This document shows positions 13,922-22,451 of a stretch of 22,451 nt of DNA, in pieces. Every line of letters starts with the position of its first letter. Within the stretch, counting starts at the first letter, position 1. This DNA comes from an uncultured Bacillaceae bacterium. GTDB lineage: Bacteria > Bacillota > Bacilli > Bacillales > Caldibacillaceae. A model generated the notes under the pieces. That model worked only from the letters and a program-made list of their open reading frames with translations. It had not been told where the DNA came from and ran no database searches. The DNA is taken from contig CALKAK010000093.1 in NCBI GenBank assembly GCA_937983015.1, positions 1-22,451 of the forward strand. The letters run 5' to 3'. A program made the translations under genes and the position numbers.

Positions 13922-15061
13922 ATGCAATTTTTTATAAATAAAGAACGATTCATCGCCAGTATCCAGGATGTTATAAAAGCAGTAGCCGTTCGCACAACAA
14001 TTCCAATCTTAACGGGGATTAAAATTGAGGCGGATGAAAATGGGGTTACGCTAACGGGTAGTGATTCGGATATTTCCATTCGCTCCTTCATTCCTAAACT
14101 AGAAGATGATCAAGAACTCGTTGAAGTGGTAAAACCAGGCTCGATCGTATTACAAGCGCGTTTCTTTAGTGAAGTCGTCAAGAAAATGCCCGAAACTATT
14201 GTAGAACTTCGTGTGGAAGATCAATATAAAACGATAATCAGTTCGGGTAATGCGGAATTTGTGATTCACGGTCTTGATCCGGAAGAATACCCTCGTCTAC
14301 CTTTGCTGGAAGATGATGTCCGCTTTTCCATTCGCACCGACTTGTTGAAAACGTTTATCAAACAGACGGTATTTGCCGTTTCTACTTCAGAAACCCGACC
14401 GATTTTAACCGGTGTTCATTGGGTGATCAAAAATCAGGAGTTACTAGGTGTAGCAACAGATAGCCATCGTCTAGCACAAAAGAAAATTTTGCTTGAACCG
14501 GACACAGAAGAATTAGAAAAGGATATCGTCATTCCTGGTAAAAGTTTAAACGAACTGATAAAAGTTGTTGATGGTCGGACCGATGAATTCGTTCAAATCG
14601 CCATAACCGAAAATCAAATCCTGTTCCAGGCTAAAAATTTGCTGTTTTATTCCCGTTTATTGGAAGGAAAGTATCCTGAAACATCACGTTTGATTCCGGC
14701 GGATTGGAAAACATCCGTCACACTGGATGCGAAAGAATTTTTACAAGCTGTCGACCGCGCCTCTCTCCTTGCTAGAGAAGGGAAAAATAATGTGATTAAA
14801 TTTTCCACATTGGCCGGGGATTCGGTTGAAATCTCCTCCTACACACCAGAAATCGGTACTGTACAGGAAAAAATCAACGCAACGATCGAAGGTGAAGAAA
14901 TTAAAATTTCCTTCAGTGCAAAATATATGATGGATGCTTTACGGGCAATCGATGGTACTGAAGTCACGATTTACTTCACCGGTCCCTTACGCCCATTTAT
15001 CATCAAAACCGATCATGATGAATCGATCTTACAATTGTTACTCCCGGTTCGGACTTATTAA
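13922..15061 (+). CDS. dnaN: DnaN, DNA polymerase III beta sliding clamp
   Basis: DnaN forms the dimeric ring that tethers replicative polymerase and recruits many DNA-repair proteins. The 379 residues match the family (378 in B. subtilis). MQFFINKERFIASIQDV begins the first clamp domain. TIPILTGIKIEA, TSETRPILTGVHW and the C-terminal LQLLLPVRTY, which shapes the peptide-binding pocket, are all present. The start is ATG 13922, giving an 8-base spacer from GGAGG and an exact N-terminal alignment with relatives; ATG 13919 and TTG 13907 are less suitable. The right origin cluster lies directly upstream, and a strong hairpin follows the gene. Confidence 0.98.
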   Translation: MQFFINKERFIASIQDVIKAVAVRTTIPILTGIKIEADENGVTLTGSDSDISIRSFIPKLEDDQELVEVVKPGSIVLQARFFSEVVKKMPETIVELRVEDQYKTIISSGNAEFVIHGLDPEEYPRLPLLEDDVRFSIRTDLLKTFIKQTVFAVSTSETRPILTGVHWVIKNQELLGVATDSHRLAQKKILLEPDTEELEKDIVIPGKSLNELIKVVDGRTDEFVQIAITENQILFQAKNLLFYSRLLEGKYPETSRLIPADWKTSVTLDAKEFLQAVDRASLLAREGKNNVIKFSTLAGDSVEISSYTPEIGTVQEKINATIEGEEIKISFSAKYMMDALRAIDGTEVTIYFTGPLRPFIIKTDHDESILQLLLPVRTY

Positions 15062-15090
15062 TCATCTAGAAAAAAATAAAAATACACCTG

Positions 15091-15137
15091 TGAAAAAACG
15101 TGAACCATCGTTTTCCTTGATCGTTCACGTTTTTTCA
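15091..15137. terminator. Strong bidirectional terminator after dnaN
   Basis: A perfect 15-base inverted repeat, TGAAAAAACGTGAAC (15091-15105) with GTTCACGTTTTTTCA (15123-15137), is extended inside by ATC/GAT after one C-C mismatch and closed by a 9-base loop. The arms carry their own six-A and six-T tracts, so it can terminate in either direction. It separates dnaA-dnaN from the yaaA-recF group. Confidence 0.9.
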
Positions 15138-15201
15138 TTGTTTCATTCGGTTAAACTGTTTAATGAAAGAATCTGAGCAAAAATTCCGTTTTCTTCCGGG
15201 A

Positions 15202-15229
15202 AACGGTACAATAGAAATAGAGTACCGTT
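15202..15229 (+). promoter_or_regulatory. Possible yaaA promoter with an overlapping inverted repeat
   Basis: TACAAT at 15207-15212 could be a -10, with a poor -35 (TTCCGT at 15184-15189, spacer 17). It overlaps the left arm of a perfect 8-base inverted repeat, AACGGTAC (15202-15209) and GTACCGTT (15222-15229), separated by 12 bases. The arrangement looks like an operator over a promoter, or a 5' leader hairpin. A promoter is needed here because dnaN is terminated just upstream. Confidence 0.35.
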
Positions 15230-15274
15230 CGTGCAGGAACTTTTCTCAATTTTCCCATGTAAGGAGACATGAAC

Positions 15275-15496
15275 ATGCATAAAGAAGTTGTTATAACAAC
15301 GGAATTTATCACTTTAGGACAACTGTTAAAAATGACAGACGTGATTCCATCAGGCGGTATGGCAAAAGCATTTTTGCAGGAAAACACGGTCCTAGTAAAC
15401 GGTGAAGTTGAATCGCGCCGTGGTCGCAAGTTAAAAGACGGCGATATCGTCGAGATTCCTGATATCGCCTCATTCAAAATAAAAGGTTCCGCTTAA
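15275..15496 (+). CDS. yaaA: YaaA/RlbA-type S4-domain RNA-binding protein
   Basis: This small protein is essentially one S4 RNA-binding domain. The 73 residues include ITTEFITLGQLLKM, then SGGMAKAFLQENTVLVNGEVESRRGRKLKDGDIVEI, which holds the S4 core, and match B. subtilis YaaA (71 residues) throughout. Always found between dnaN and recF in Bacillaceae, it has been linked to ribosome assembly; the exact RNA target is not known to me. ATG 15275 is chosen because AAGGAG is 8 bases upstream; ATG 15269 would leave only 2 bases. Fourteen bases separate it from recF, so they are co-transcribed. Confidence 0.93.
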   Translation: MHKEVVITTEFITLGQLLKMTDVIPSGGMAKAFLQENTVLVNGEVESRRGRKLKDGDIVEIPDIASFKIKGSA

Positions 15497-15510
15497 AAGG
15501 ATTGGAAGAT

Positions 15511-16626
15511 ATGTATATTCGTAATTTACAATTGATCAATTTCCGCAATTACGAAGAGCTATCCGTAGAATTTGAAAATAAGGTAAACGTAATCATCGGA
15601 GAGAATGCTCAAGGGAAAACAAATTTAATGGAGTCGATCTATGTTTTGGCAATGGCCAAATCTTATCGGACGAATAAAGATAAAGAATTGATCCGCTGGG
15701 AACAAGATTATGCTAAAATTAAAGGATGGATAGAAAAAAAAGAGTTCGGTTTTCCTTTGGAAATCACGATTACCAAAAAGGGAAAAAAGGCGAAATGCAA
15801 TCACATTGAACAATCCCGATTGAGCCAGTATATCGGTCATTTAAATGTCGTTATTTTCGCACCAGAGGATTTAAATTTGGTAAAAGGAAGCCCGCACATT
15901 CGGCGGCGCTTTTTAGATATGGAGATCGGCCAGGTTTCACCGGTCTATCTACATGATCTGAGCCAGTATAATAAAATTCTGCAACAGCGAAATCATTATT
16001 TGAAATCATTACAACAATCGAAAACCGATGATCACACCCTGCTCAATATTTACACGGAACAGTTAATTCATCTTGCTGCTAGAATCCTTGAAAAACGTTT
16101 TGAATTCGTCCGGCAACTGGAAATTTGGGCAAAAGAAATCCATGCTAGTATTACTAGCGGCAGGGAAGAATTAAAACTACGATACAAAAATTCCCTAAAC
16201 CTCTCCGCAGAAGATTCTTTTACCACGATGGTGCAAATACTTCAAGAACAATACGAAAAAGTACAAATGCGGGAAATTGAACGGGGGATGACCCTTTTCG
16301 GTCCACACCGTGATGACCTCGAATTTTTTGTTAATGGCAAGGATGTCCAGCGCTTTGGTTCCCAGGGACAGCAAAGAACAACCGCATTATCTGTAAAGCT
16401 GGCTGAGATCGATATGATAAAAACCGAAGTTGGGGATTACCCGGTCTTATTGCTCGATGATGTGTTATCGGAGTTAGATGATGAAAGGCAATCGCACCTA
16501 TTGAATTCGATCCAAGGAAAAGTGCAAACATTCGTCACGACAACAAGTGTTCAAGGGATCGATCATGAAACGATCAGGGAAGCCAATATGTTCCATATAC
16601 AGGAAGGACAATTAGTCAATCACTGA
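15511..16626 (+). CDS. recF: RecF, recombination mediator ATPase
   Basis: RecF is an SMC-like ATPase that, with RecO and RecR, loads RecA at single-stranded gaps. The 371 residues (family about 370) show MYIRNLQLINFRNY, Walker A GENAQGKT (30-37), the RecF signature APEDLNLVKGSPHIRRRFLD, and the ABC-type FGSQGQQRT signature. Walker B is LLLDDVLSELD. ATG 15511 fits the family N-terminus and has AAGGAT 8 bases upstream; the in-frame TTG at 15502 would add three extra residues. It sits in the yaaA-recF-remB-gyrB-gyrA series. Confidence 0.98.
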   Translation: MYIRNLQLINFRNYEELSVEFENKVNVIIGENAQGKTNLMESIYVLAMAKSYRTNKDKELIRWEQDYAKIKGWIEKKEFGFPLEITITKKGKKAKCNHIEQSRLSQYIGHLNVVIFAPEDLNLVKGSPHIRRRFLDMEIGQVSPVYLHDLSQYNKILQQRNHYLKSLQQSKTDDHTLLNIYTEQLIHLAARILEKRFEFVRQLEIWAKEIHASITSGREELKLRYKNSLNLSAEDSFTTMVQILQEQYEKVQMREIERGMTLFGPHRDDLEFFVNGKDVQRFGSQGQQRTTALSVKLAEIDMIKTEVGDYPVLLLDDVLSELDDERQSHLLNSIQGKVQTFVTTTSVQGIDHETIREANMFHIQEGQLVNH

Positions 16627-16660
16627 ACTGGTTTTACGTATTTAAAAGGGGGCGCCTGTG

Positions 16661-16909
16661 TTGTATATTCATATAGGCCGGGGAATTGTCATTCGCTCCG
16701 TCGATATCATCGCTCTACTCGATAAAAAAACGGTGGAGTACCAGCGAGAAAAACATCCATCTTTTTTTTATGATATGAATCCTTTGGATTTAGATGATGA
16801 ACAGTACCGGACACTTGTTATAACCGATCAAAATAAGTATTTTTCTCCTTTTACTACAAAGTATTTTACAAGCCAATTGAAACGAGAAGCGAAATCTAGA
16901 AAATCTTAA
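16661..16909 (+). CDS. remB: RemB (YaaB), extracellular-matrix regulator family, DUF370
   Basis: RemB is a small DUF370 protein; in B. subtilis remB contributes to activating biofilm matrix genes, and its relative RemA is a ring-forming DNA-binding protein. The 82-residue product starts MYIHIGRGIVIRSVDIIALLD, with the typical MYIH(I/L)G opening and a later VITDQNKYFSPFTTKYF segment. TTG 16661 aligns with the family start and is 8 bases from a GGGGG-rich ribosome binding site; the GTG just before it is an alternative. It fills the conserved slot between recF and gyrB, with about 30 bases on each side. Confidence 0.9.
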   Translation: MYIHIGRGIVIRSVDIIALLDKKTVEYQREKHPSFFYDMNPLDLDDEQYRTLVITDQNKYFSPFTTKYFTSQLKREAKSRKS

Positions 16910-16939
16910 GCAATGGTTAGAAAGCGCAGGTGATTGCAA

Positions 16940-18865
16940 ATGGCTATGGATGAAAAAAATGTACAAACGCAAGAGTATAATGCCGATGAAATACAAGTGT
17001 TAGAAGGTTTGGAAGCCGTCCGGCGCCGTCCGGGTATGTATATAGGGACGACGAGTTCGCGCGGTCTTCATCACCTCGTTTGGGAAATAGTGGATAATAG
17101 TATTGATGAGGCATTGGCAGGATATTGTACGGAAATCTATGTGGCGATCGAAGAGGATGGCAGTGTGACAGTTCAGGACAACGGCCGGGGAATTCCCGTT
17201 GATATTCAGAAGAAAGTCGGTCGTCCCGCGGTAGAAGTCATCCATACCGTTCTCCATGCCGGAGGAAAATTTGGCGGTGGCGGCTATAAGGTCTCCGGCG
17301 GTCTACATGGTGTGGGTGCGGCGGTCGTCAACGCGTTATCGGAGAAATTTGAAGTTATCGTCCACCGTAATGGCCATATTTATTATCAACAATACGCCAA
17401 AGGAAAGCCGGTAACGGATGTGGAGATCATCGGAGAAACCGATCGTACAGGGACGACATCGCGATTTTGGCCGGATCCAGAAATATTTAAGGAAACGCGA
17501 GAGTTCGACTACGAGATTTTATCAACAAGATTGCGAGAGCTCGCCTTTTTAAATAAAGGTTTGAAGATCACTGTCGAAGATAAAATCAATGGGAAAAAAG
17601 ATGCATTCCAATATGAAGGTGGAATCGTTTCATACGTCGCCCTTTTGAATAAAAATAAAGAGGTTTTACATGAAGAGCCGATTTATGTTGAGGGAGAACG
17701 GGACGGAATTTCTTTGGAAATAGCTTTGCAATACAATACAGGATACAACAATTTAATCTACTCTTTCGCGAACAACATTCATACCCATGAAGGCGGAACC
17801 CACGAATCAGGTTTTAAAGCCGCATTAACAAGGGTCATTAATGACTACGCCCGGAAAAGCAATATTTTTAAAGATAAGGATGAAAATTTGAGCGGTGAGG
17901 ATGTTCGCGAAGGCCTAGTCGCGGTCATATCGATTAAACACCCTAATCCGCAATTCGAAGGACAAACGAAGACTAAACTCGGAAACTCGGAAGCCAGGAC
18001 CGTGACCGATTCGATATTCTCAGAGAGCTTCGAAAAATTCCTACTGGAAAATCCCTCCATTGGCAAAAAGATCGTCGAAAAAGGTTTGATGGCCGCGCGG
18101 GCGAGAATTGCCGCGAAAAAAGCGCGAGAATTAACGCGCAAGAAAAATGTTCTTGAGATTTCCGATTTACCGGGAAAACTTGCCGATTGCACATCGACCG
18201 ATCCTTCCATCAGTGAACTTTATATCGTTGAGGGGGATTCGGCCGGGGGTTCGGCAAAAATGGGGCGGGATCGTTATTTTCAAGCGATCTTACCGCTGCG
18301 CGGAAAAATTTTAAACGTTGAAAAAGCACGCCTTGATCGGATCTTATCGAACAAGGAAATCCGTTCGATGATCACCGCCATCGGTACCGGCATCGGCGAA
18401 GATTTTGATATTTCCAAGGCGCGCTACCATAAAATCATCATCATGACCGATGCTGATGTTGATGGAGCGCATATTCGGACCCTATTATTGACGTTCTTTT
18501 ATCGATTTATGAGACAGATTATCGAAGCCGGATACGTGTATATCGCCCAACCACCCCTTTACAGGGTTTCTTACGGAAAAAAAGCTGTGTATGCTTACAA
18601 TGATGCACAATTGCAAGAAATTCTCGAAAATCTCCCGGAAAATGTAAAACCGAATATTCAACGGTATAAAGGTCTCGGAGAGATGAATCCCGAACAGCTG
18701 TGGGAGACGACCATGGATCCGGAAAACCGCGTTCTTTTACAGGTTCAATTAACGGATGCTATTGAAGCCGATCAAACGTTTGAAATGTTGATGGGTGATG
18801 ACGTAGAACCGCGAAGAAAATTCATCGAAGAAAATGCGAAATTCGTACAAAATCTGGATGTATAA
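16940..18865 (+). CDS. gyrB: GyrB, DNA gyrase subunit B
   Basis: GyrB is the ATPase subunit of the A2B2 gyrase that introduces negative supercoils. The 641 residues start with the GHKL ATPase domain: RRRPGMYIG (28-36), EIVDNSIDEA with catalytic Glu49 and Asn53, DNGRGIPV (Asp80), and GGLHGVGAAVVNALS. The TOPRIM domain has EGDSAGGSAKMGRDR, PLRGKILNVEKA and TDADVDGAHIR. The end, RRKFIEENAKFVQNLDV, is typical of gyrase rather than topoisomerase IV. ATG 16940 is used, with AGGTG 7 bases upstream; an in-frame TTG at 16934 would add two residues. gyrA follows after 73 bases. Confidence 0.99.
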   Translation: MAMDEKNVQTQEYNADEIQVLEGLEAVRRRPGMYIGTTSSRGLHHLVWEIVDNSIDEALAGYCTEIYVAIEEDGSVTVQDNGRGIPVDIQKKVGRPAVEVIHTVLHAGGKFGGGGYKVSGGLHGVGAAVVNALSEKFEVIVHRNGHIYYQQYAKGKPVTDVEIIGETDRTGTTSRFWPDPEIFKETREFDYEILSTRLRELAFLNKGLKITVEDKINGKKDAFQYEGGIVSYVALLNKNKEVLHEEPIYVEGERDGISLEIALQYNTGYNNLIYSFANNIHTHEGGTHESGFKAALTRVINDYARKSNIFKDKDENLSGEDVREGLVAVISIKHPNPQFEGQTKTKLGNSEARTVTDSIFSESFEKFLLENPSIGKKIVEKGLMAARARIAAKKARELTRKKNVLEISDLPGKLADCTSTDPSISELYIVEGDSAGGSAKMGRDRYFQAILPLRGKILNVEKARLDRILSNKEIRSMITAIGTGIGEDFDISKARYHKIIIMTDADVDGAHIRTLLLTFFYRFMRQIIEAGYVYIAQPPLYRVSYGKKAVYAYNDAQLQEILENLPENVKPNIQRYKGLGEMNPEQLWETTMDPENRVLLQVQLTDAIEADQTFEMLMGDDVEPRRKFIEENAKFVQNLDV

Positions 18866-18938
18866 GTATGGAATGGACCCGGGATTGAATTGGGAATTTG
18901 ATGGAATGCCCACAGGGATATAGGAGGTTTTCCAATAA

Positions 18939-21377
18939 ATGGCAGATACACCGATGGAAAATATAAAAGAAGTGAATATAAGTAAAGAAATGCGCACATC
19001 CTTCTTGGACTATGCGATGAGTGTTATTGTATCGCGAGCATTGCCGGATGTGCGTGACGGTCTTAAACCTGTTCAGCGGCGCATCCTCTATTCGATGAAT
19101 GATCTGGGAATCACCGCTGATAAACCTTATAAAAAAAGTGCCCGAATTGTTGGTGATGTCATCGGTAAATATCACCCGCATGGAGATTCCGCTGTCTACG
19201 ATACGATGGTGCGGATGGCCCAAGATTTTAACTTCCGCTACCCTCTTATCGATGGTCATGGGAACTTCGGTTCGATTGACGGGGATTCTGCAGCGGCCAT
19301 GCGTTATACAGAAGCCAGAATGTCAAAGATCGCCATGGAGCTCTTGCGAGATATAAACAAGGACACGATCGATTACCAGCCAAACTATGACGAACAGGAA
19401 AAGGAACCGGTCGTTTTACCGTCCCGTTTTCCTAATCTTTTGGTCAACGGGGCGATGGGGATCGCTGTCGGAATGGCGACGAATATCCCGCCGCACCAAC
19501 TCGGTGAAGTCATCGATGGCTTGCTTGCACTCAGTAAAAATCCCGAGATCACTTTAGATGAGTTGATGGAATACATTAAAGGACCTGATTTTCCCACGGG
19601 AGGTTTAATCTTAGGAACACGGGGAATTCGCAAAGCTTATGCGACAGGAAAAGGGTCCATAACGTTACGTGCGAAAGTTCATTTTGAAGAAATTGGCCAT
19701 GGAAGACAGGCGATTATTGTTACGGAAATTCCTTACCAGGTGAATAAGGCAAGATTGATCGAAAAAATAGCCGAGCTTGCCCGGGAAAAACGAATAGATG
19801 GAATCACCGCCCTTCGTGATGAATCGGATCGCGAAGGTATGCGCATCGTCATGGAATTAAGGAAAGATGCCAACGCCCGCGTCATTTTAAACAATCTATA
19901 TAAACACACATCATTGCAAACTACTTTTAGCGTAAATAACCTCGCTCTTGTCAATGGCCAGCCCAAGTTATTAAATCTGAAAGAGATGTTGACCCACTAT
20001 CTCGATCACCAAAAGGAAATCATCCGGAGAAGAACGGCTTATGAATTGCGCAAGGCTGAAGCAAGAGCGCACATTTTAGAAGGTCTACGCGTTGCCCTGG
20101 ACCATATTGATGAGGTCATCGATTTAATCCGGCGATCGCGGACGACAGAAATCGCAAGGGAAAATTTGATCGCGAGATTTTCATTAACAGAAAAACAAGC
20201 CCAGGCCATTTTGGACATGCGCTTGCAACGTTTAACAGGTCTAGAGCGGGATAAAATCGAGGAAGAGTACGAGCAATTGAAGAAGCAGATCGCCGAGTAC
20301 AAAGCCATTTTGAGTAGTGAGGAAAAAATATTAGCCATAATCCGCGATGAATTACTAGAAATAAAAGAAAAATACAATGATGAACGGAAAACGGAAATCG
20401 TCCCAGGGGGAGACCTCGATATCGATGATGAAGATTTGATCCCTGAAGAACAGATCGTGATCACCTTGACCCATAACGGTTATATCAAACGGCTCCCGGT
20501 GTCAACTTACCGGACACAAAAACGCGGCGGTCGCGGGATCCAAGGTATGGGCACGAATGAAGATGATTTCGTTGAACATTTAGTCAGCATGTCGTCCCAT
20601 GATACGCTTTTATTCTTTACCAACAAGGGTAAAGTATACAAAACGAAGGGATATAATATCCCCGAATTCGGCCGCACAGCAAAAGGGTTACCGGTCGTTA
20701 ACTTATTAGAGCTGGAAAAGGGCGAATTGATCAATGCGATGATTCCCGTCGAAGGGTTAACCGAAGGAAGCTATCTCTTTTTCGCCACGAAACAAGGTAT
20801 CGTAAAACGGTCGAGACTGGAAGAATATGCAAATATCCGTACAAATGGATTGATCGCCCTGCAACTACGCGAGGGAGATGAATTAATCTCCGTTCGATTA
20901 ACGGATGGAACTAAGGAAATCGCGGTGGCCACAAAAAACGGTATGCTCATCCGTTTTCCAGAAACAGAAGTTCGCCCGATGGGACGGTCCGCTACCGGTG
21001 TTAAGGGAATCGAACTGGATGATGACGATGAAGTCATAGGAATGGATATCATCGATGATAATTGCGATGTTTTAGTTATCAGTGAATACGGTTATGGAAA
21101 AAGAACAAGCGCCGATCAATACCGTGTCCAAAAACGGGGCGGGAAAGGATTGAAAACTTGCAATATTCAAGAGCGCAACGGTTCTTTGGTGGCGATGAAA
21201 ACCGTCACAGAAGATGACGATCTTATGATCATCACGGATACAGGTGTCCTGATCCGGATTCCTGTTTCTGATATTTCCCAATTCGGCCGGATCGCCATGG
21301 GGGTTAAACTCATTCGACTCGATGAAGGAAGTAAGGTAACTTCTGTAGCCGTTGTGGAAAAAGAGGATGATGAATAA
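18939..21377 (+). CDS. gyrA: GyrA, DNA gyrase subunit A
   Basis: GyrA cuts and rejoins DNA in the gyrase complex and wraps it through its C-terminal domain. The 812 residues (about 821 in B. subtilis) show the winged-helix region with the quinolone-determining stretch HPHGDSAVYDTMVRMAQ (Ser84, Asp88, both the sensitive-type residues). The active-site Tyr123 lies in AAMRYTEAR. A GyrA box QKRGGRG (about 527-533) in the beta-pinwheel domain identifies gyrase rather than ParC; a second QKRGGKG occurs later. An acidic tail ends EKEDDE. AGGAGG is 11 bases upstream of ATG 18939. A clean terminator follows. Confidence 0.99.
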   Translation: MADTPMENIKEVNISKEMRTSFLDYAMSVIVSRALPDVRDGLKPVQRRILYSMNDLGITADKPYKKSARIVGDVIGKYHPHGDSAVYDTMVRMAQDFNFRYPLIDGHGNFGSIDGDSAAAMRYTEARMSKIAMELLRDINKDTIDYQPNYDEQEKEPVVLPSRFPNLLVNGAMGIAVGMATNIPPHQLGEVIDGLLALSKNPEITLDELMEYIKGPDFPTGGLILGTRGIRKAYATGKGSITLRAKVHFEEIGHGRQAIIVTEIPYQVNKARLIEKIAELAREKRIDGITALRDESDREGMRIVMELRKDANARVILNNLYKHTSLQTTFSVNNLALVNGQPKLLNLKEMLTHYLDHQKEIIRRRTAYELRKAEARAHILEGLRVALDHIDEVIDLIRRSRTTEIARENLIARFSLTEKQAQAILDMRLQRLTGLERDKIEEEYEQLKKQIAEYKAILSSEEKILAIIRDELLEIKEKYNDERKTEIVPGGDLDIDDEDLIPEEQIVITLTHNGYIKRLPVSTYRTQKRGGRGIQGMGTNEDDFVEHLVSMSSHDTLLFFTNKGKVYKTKGYNIPEFGRTAKGLPVVNLLELEKGELINAMIPVEGLTEGSYLFFATKQGIVKRSRLEEYANIRTNGLIALQLREGDELISVRLTDGTKEIAVATKNGMLIRFPETEVRPMGRSATGVKGIELDDDDEVIGMDIIDDNCDVLVISEYGYGKRTSADQYRVQKRGGKGLKTCNIQERNGSLVAMKTVTEDDDLMIITDTGVLIRIPVSDISQFGRIAMGVKLIRLDEGSKVTSVAVVEKEDDE

Positions 21378-21438
21378 TTTTGAGCGAGTGCGATATTAAG
21401 CCAACCCTCTAGCGGTGGAAACAAATGAATCCATATTG

Positions 21439-21475
21439 AAAACCGCTCTTCTTTTCTAAAGAAGAGCGGTTTTTT
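21439..21475 (+). terminator. Terminator after gyrA
   Basis: A perfect 13-base stem, AAAACCGCTCTTC (21439-21451) with GAAGAGCGGTTTT (21461-21473), a 9-base loop and a six-T run. It ends the gyrB-gyrA unit 60 bases after the gyrA stop. Confidence 0.93.
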
Positions 21476-21518
21476 AATTGGAAAAAGGTTTACCAGACTT
21501 ATGAAAAGAACTTCTCCA

Positions 21519-21547
21519 TTTAATTGTTGCAGGATAATTGGTAAAAT
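21519..21547 (+). promoter_or_regulatory. Possible extended -10 promoter for the HD-GYP-like gene
   Basis: TGG-TAAAAT (hexamer 21542-21547) with a weak TTTAAT -35 at 21519-21524, spacer 17. It lies between the gyrA terminator and the next gene, about 70 bases before its start. Confidence 0.35.
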
Positions 21548-21616
21548 AAAAGTAGTTGATTATTTTCAAATAATATTCCCCCTTAGATAAGAAAAAAGAT
21601 CGGGCAGGTGCTTGTT

Positions 21617-22451
21617 TTGCGGGTAAAAGTCGAATCATTAACAGAAGGGTACCGTTTGATCGCTGATGTTAAAGGAAAAACAAATCTTCCTCTCGTGCCC
21701 CGGAACACGGTTATAACGAGGGAAATTATCGATGTGTTACGCGCATTTTTAATCGAAGAAGTAGAAGTTGAAAAAATTGCCTATACAAAAGTCATTACCG
21801 AACAAAAAAGAACGAACATTAATGAACCGAATATGGAAAAGGAAACCGAAATCGTAACGATGCAAAAAGAAGAATTTTACTACAACTATTCCAAAGTCGT
21901 CGAAGAGTTTCGAAAGGAATTTAAGAAATGGCAAGCGGGCATTGATATCGATATTTATACAATACGGAAGAATATCATTCCTTTATTCGAAGAATTTTTA
22001 GCCCTTCCCTATCACTTATTACTCATCCATAAATACGGGGAAAATGGAAAGTACTTTTTCCACCAGGCTGTCGCTATCGCGTTAATTTCAGGATTGATCG
22101 CAAAAAAATTAGATTTACCGAGAAGCGATACGAATCAAGTGATTTTAGCAGCGATTTTAAGTAACTGCGGTATGGCCAAATTAGATGTTCAGTTAATGAG
22201 AAAAACCATTTATACGGAAGCTGAACAAAAAGAATTACGTAAACATCCCGGGATCAGTTATAAAATGGTGCAGGACATTCCGTCATTAAATACCGCAGCA
22301 AAACTGGCAATATTACAACATGAGGAACGGGAAGATGGATCGGGCTTTCCATTTGGAGAAAAAAGTGATCGAATTCATTTATATGCTAAAATTATTGCCT
22401 GTAGTGATGAATACTATAAAATGGTTTGGGACCCGGAAACCATGCAAAAGA
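21617..22451 (+). CDS. HD-GYP-family protein with degenerate metal site (3' end missing)
   Basis: HD-GYP proteins usually hydrolyse cyclic di-GMP using two or three bound metals. This gene is open from TTG 21617 (AGGTG 6 bases upstream) to the window edge, 278 codons. A family N-terminal domain (about 1-65, with LVPRNTVIT) precedes a helical linker and the HD-GYP region from about 125. Metal-ligand positions partly survive: His149, His210, His235 and Asp264. The HD pair is Ser182-Asn183 (LSNCGMAKLD for LHDIGK), the first His of HH is Gln234, and GYP is GFP (DGSGFP, 240-245). The product is probably not a working phosphodiesterase but a receptor or scaffold. Position after gyrA is outside the gyrase operon. 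Confidence 0.8.
   Translation, partial: MRVKVESLTEGYRLIADVKGKTNLPLVPRNTVITREIIDVLRAFLIEEVEVEKIAYTKVITEQKRTNINEPNMEKETEIVTMQKEEFYYNYSKVVEEFRKEFKKWQAGIDIDIYTIRKNIIPLFEEFLALPYHLLLIHKYGENGKYFFHQAVAIALISGLIAKKLDLPRSDTNQVILAAILSNCGMAKLDVQLMRKTIYTEAEQKELRKHPGISYKMVQDIPSLNTAAKLAILQHEEREDGSGFPFGEKSDRIHLYAKIIACSDEYYKMVWDPETMQK

Noticed and set aside
19099..19356. Open frames of 60-145 codons inside gyrA, gyrB, mnmG and other genes on either strand
   Set aside because: They overlap well-conserved genes completely, lack ribosome binding sites and show no family motif.

Overview
This window is the replication-origin region of a low-GC Gram-positive chromosome, almost certainly a member of the Bacillaceae. 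The genes and their order match the classical Bacillus oriC neighbourhood: noc-rsmG-mnmG-mnmE-jag-spoIIIJ-rnpA-rpmH on the minus strand, then dnaA-dnaN-yaaA-recF-remB-gyrB-gyrA on the plus strand. The proteins are close to the B. subtilis family members in length and motifs. I cannot name a genus with confidence. Product and family names rest on motifs and remembered homologues, not on a search.

Left arm (1-6934, minus strand): the N-terminal part of Noc, then rsmG, mnmG and mnmE (16S rRNA and tRNA wobble modification). A short gap with paired DnaA-box palindromes follows. Next come jag and spoIIIJ (membrane insertase and RNA-binding partner), rnpA (RNase P protein) and rpmH (ribosomal protein L34), the last with a consensus-quality promoter.

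Accessory block (about 7176-11790, plus strand): between rpmH and dnaA, which are normally neighbours in Bacillus, lies a compact five-gene operon. It encodes a divergent HemQ-like coproheme decarboxylase, a ferrochelatase of the coproporphyrin type (CpfC), an IsdE-like lipoprotein, a FecCD-type permease and an ABC ATPase. A good Fur-type 7-1-7 operator sits directly in front of the first ribosome binding site. I read this as an iron-controlled porphyrin or heme uptake system carrying its own last two heme-biosynthesis enzymes. It is the most unusual part of the window. It is transcribed head-on to the replication fork that leaves oriC leftward.

Origin (11741-13921): two DnaA-box clusters flank dnaA. 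The left one has about ten boxes with zero or one mismatch; the right one, between dnaA and dnaN, ends in a DnaA-trio-like triplet run. This is the bipartite origin architecture known from Bacillus.

Right arm (13922-22451, plus strand): dnaN (sliding clamp), yaaA, recF, remB, gyrB and gyrA (DNA gyrase), then a 3'-truncated HD-GYP-family protein whose metal-binding residues are partly lost. No tRNA, rRNA, CRISPR array, insertion sequence or phage gene was seen.
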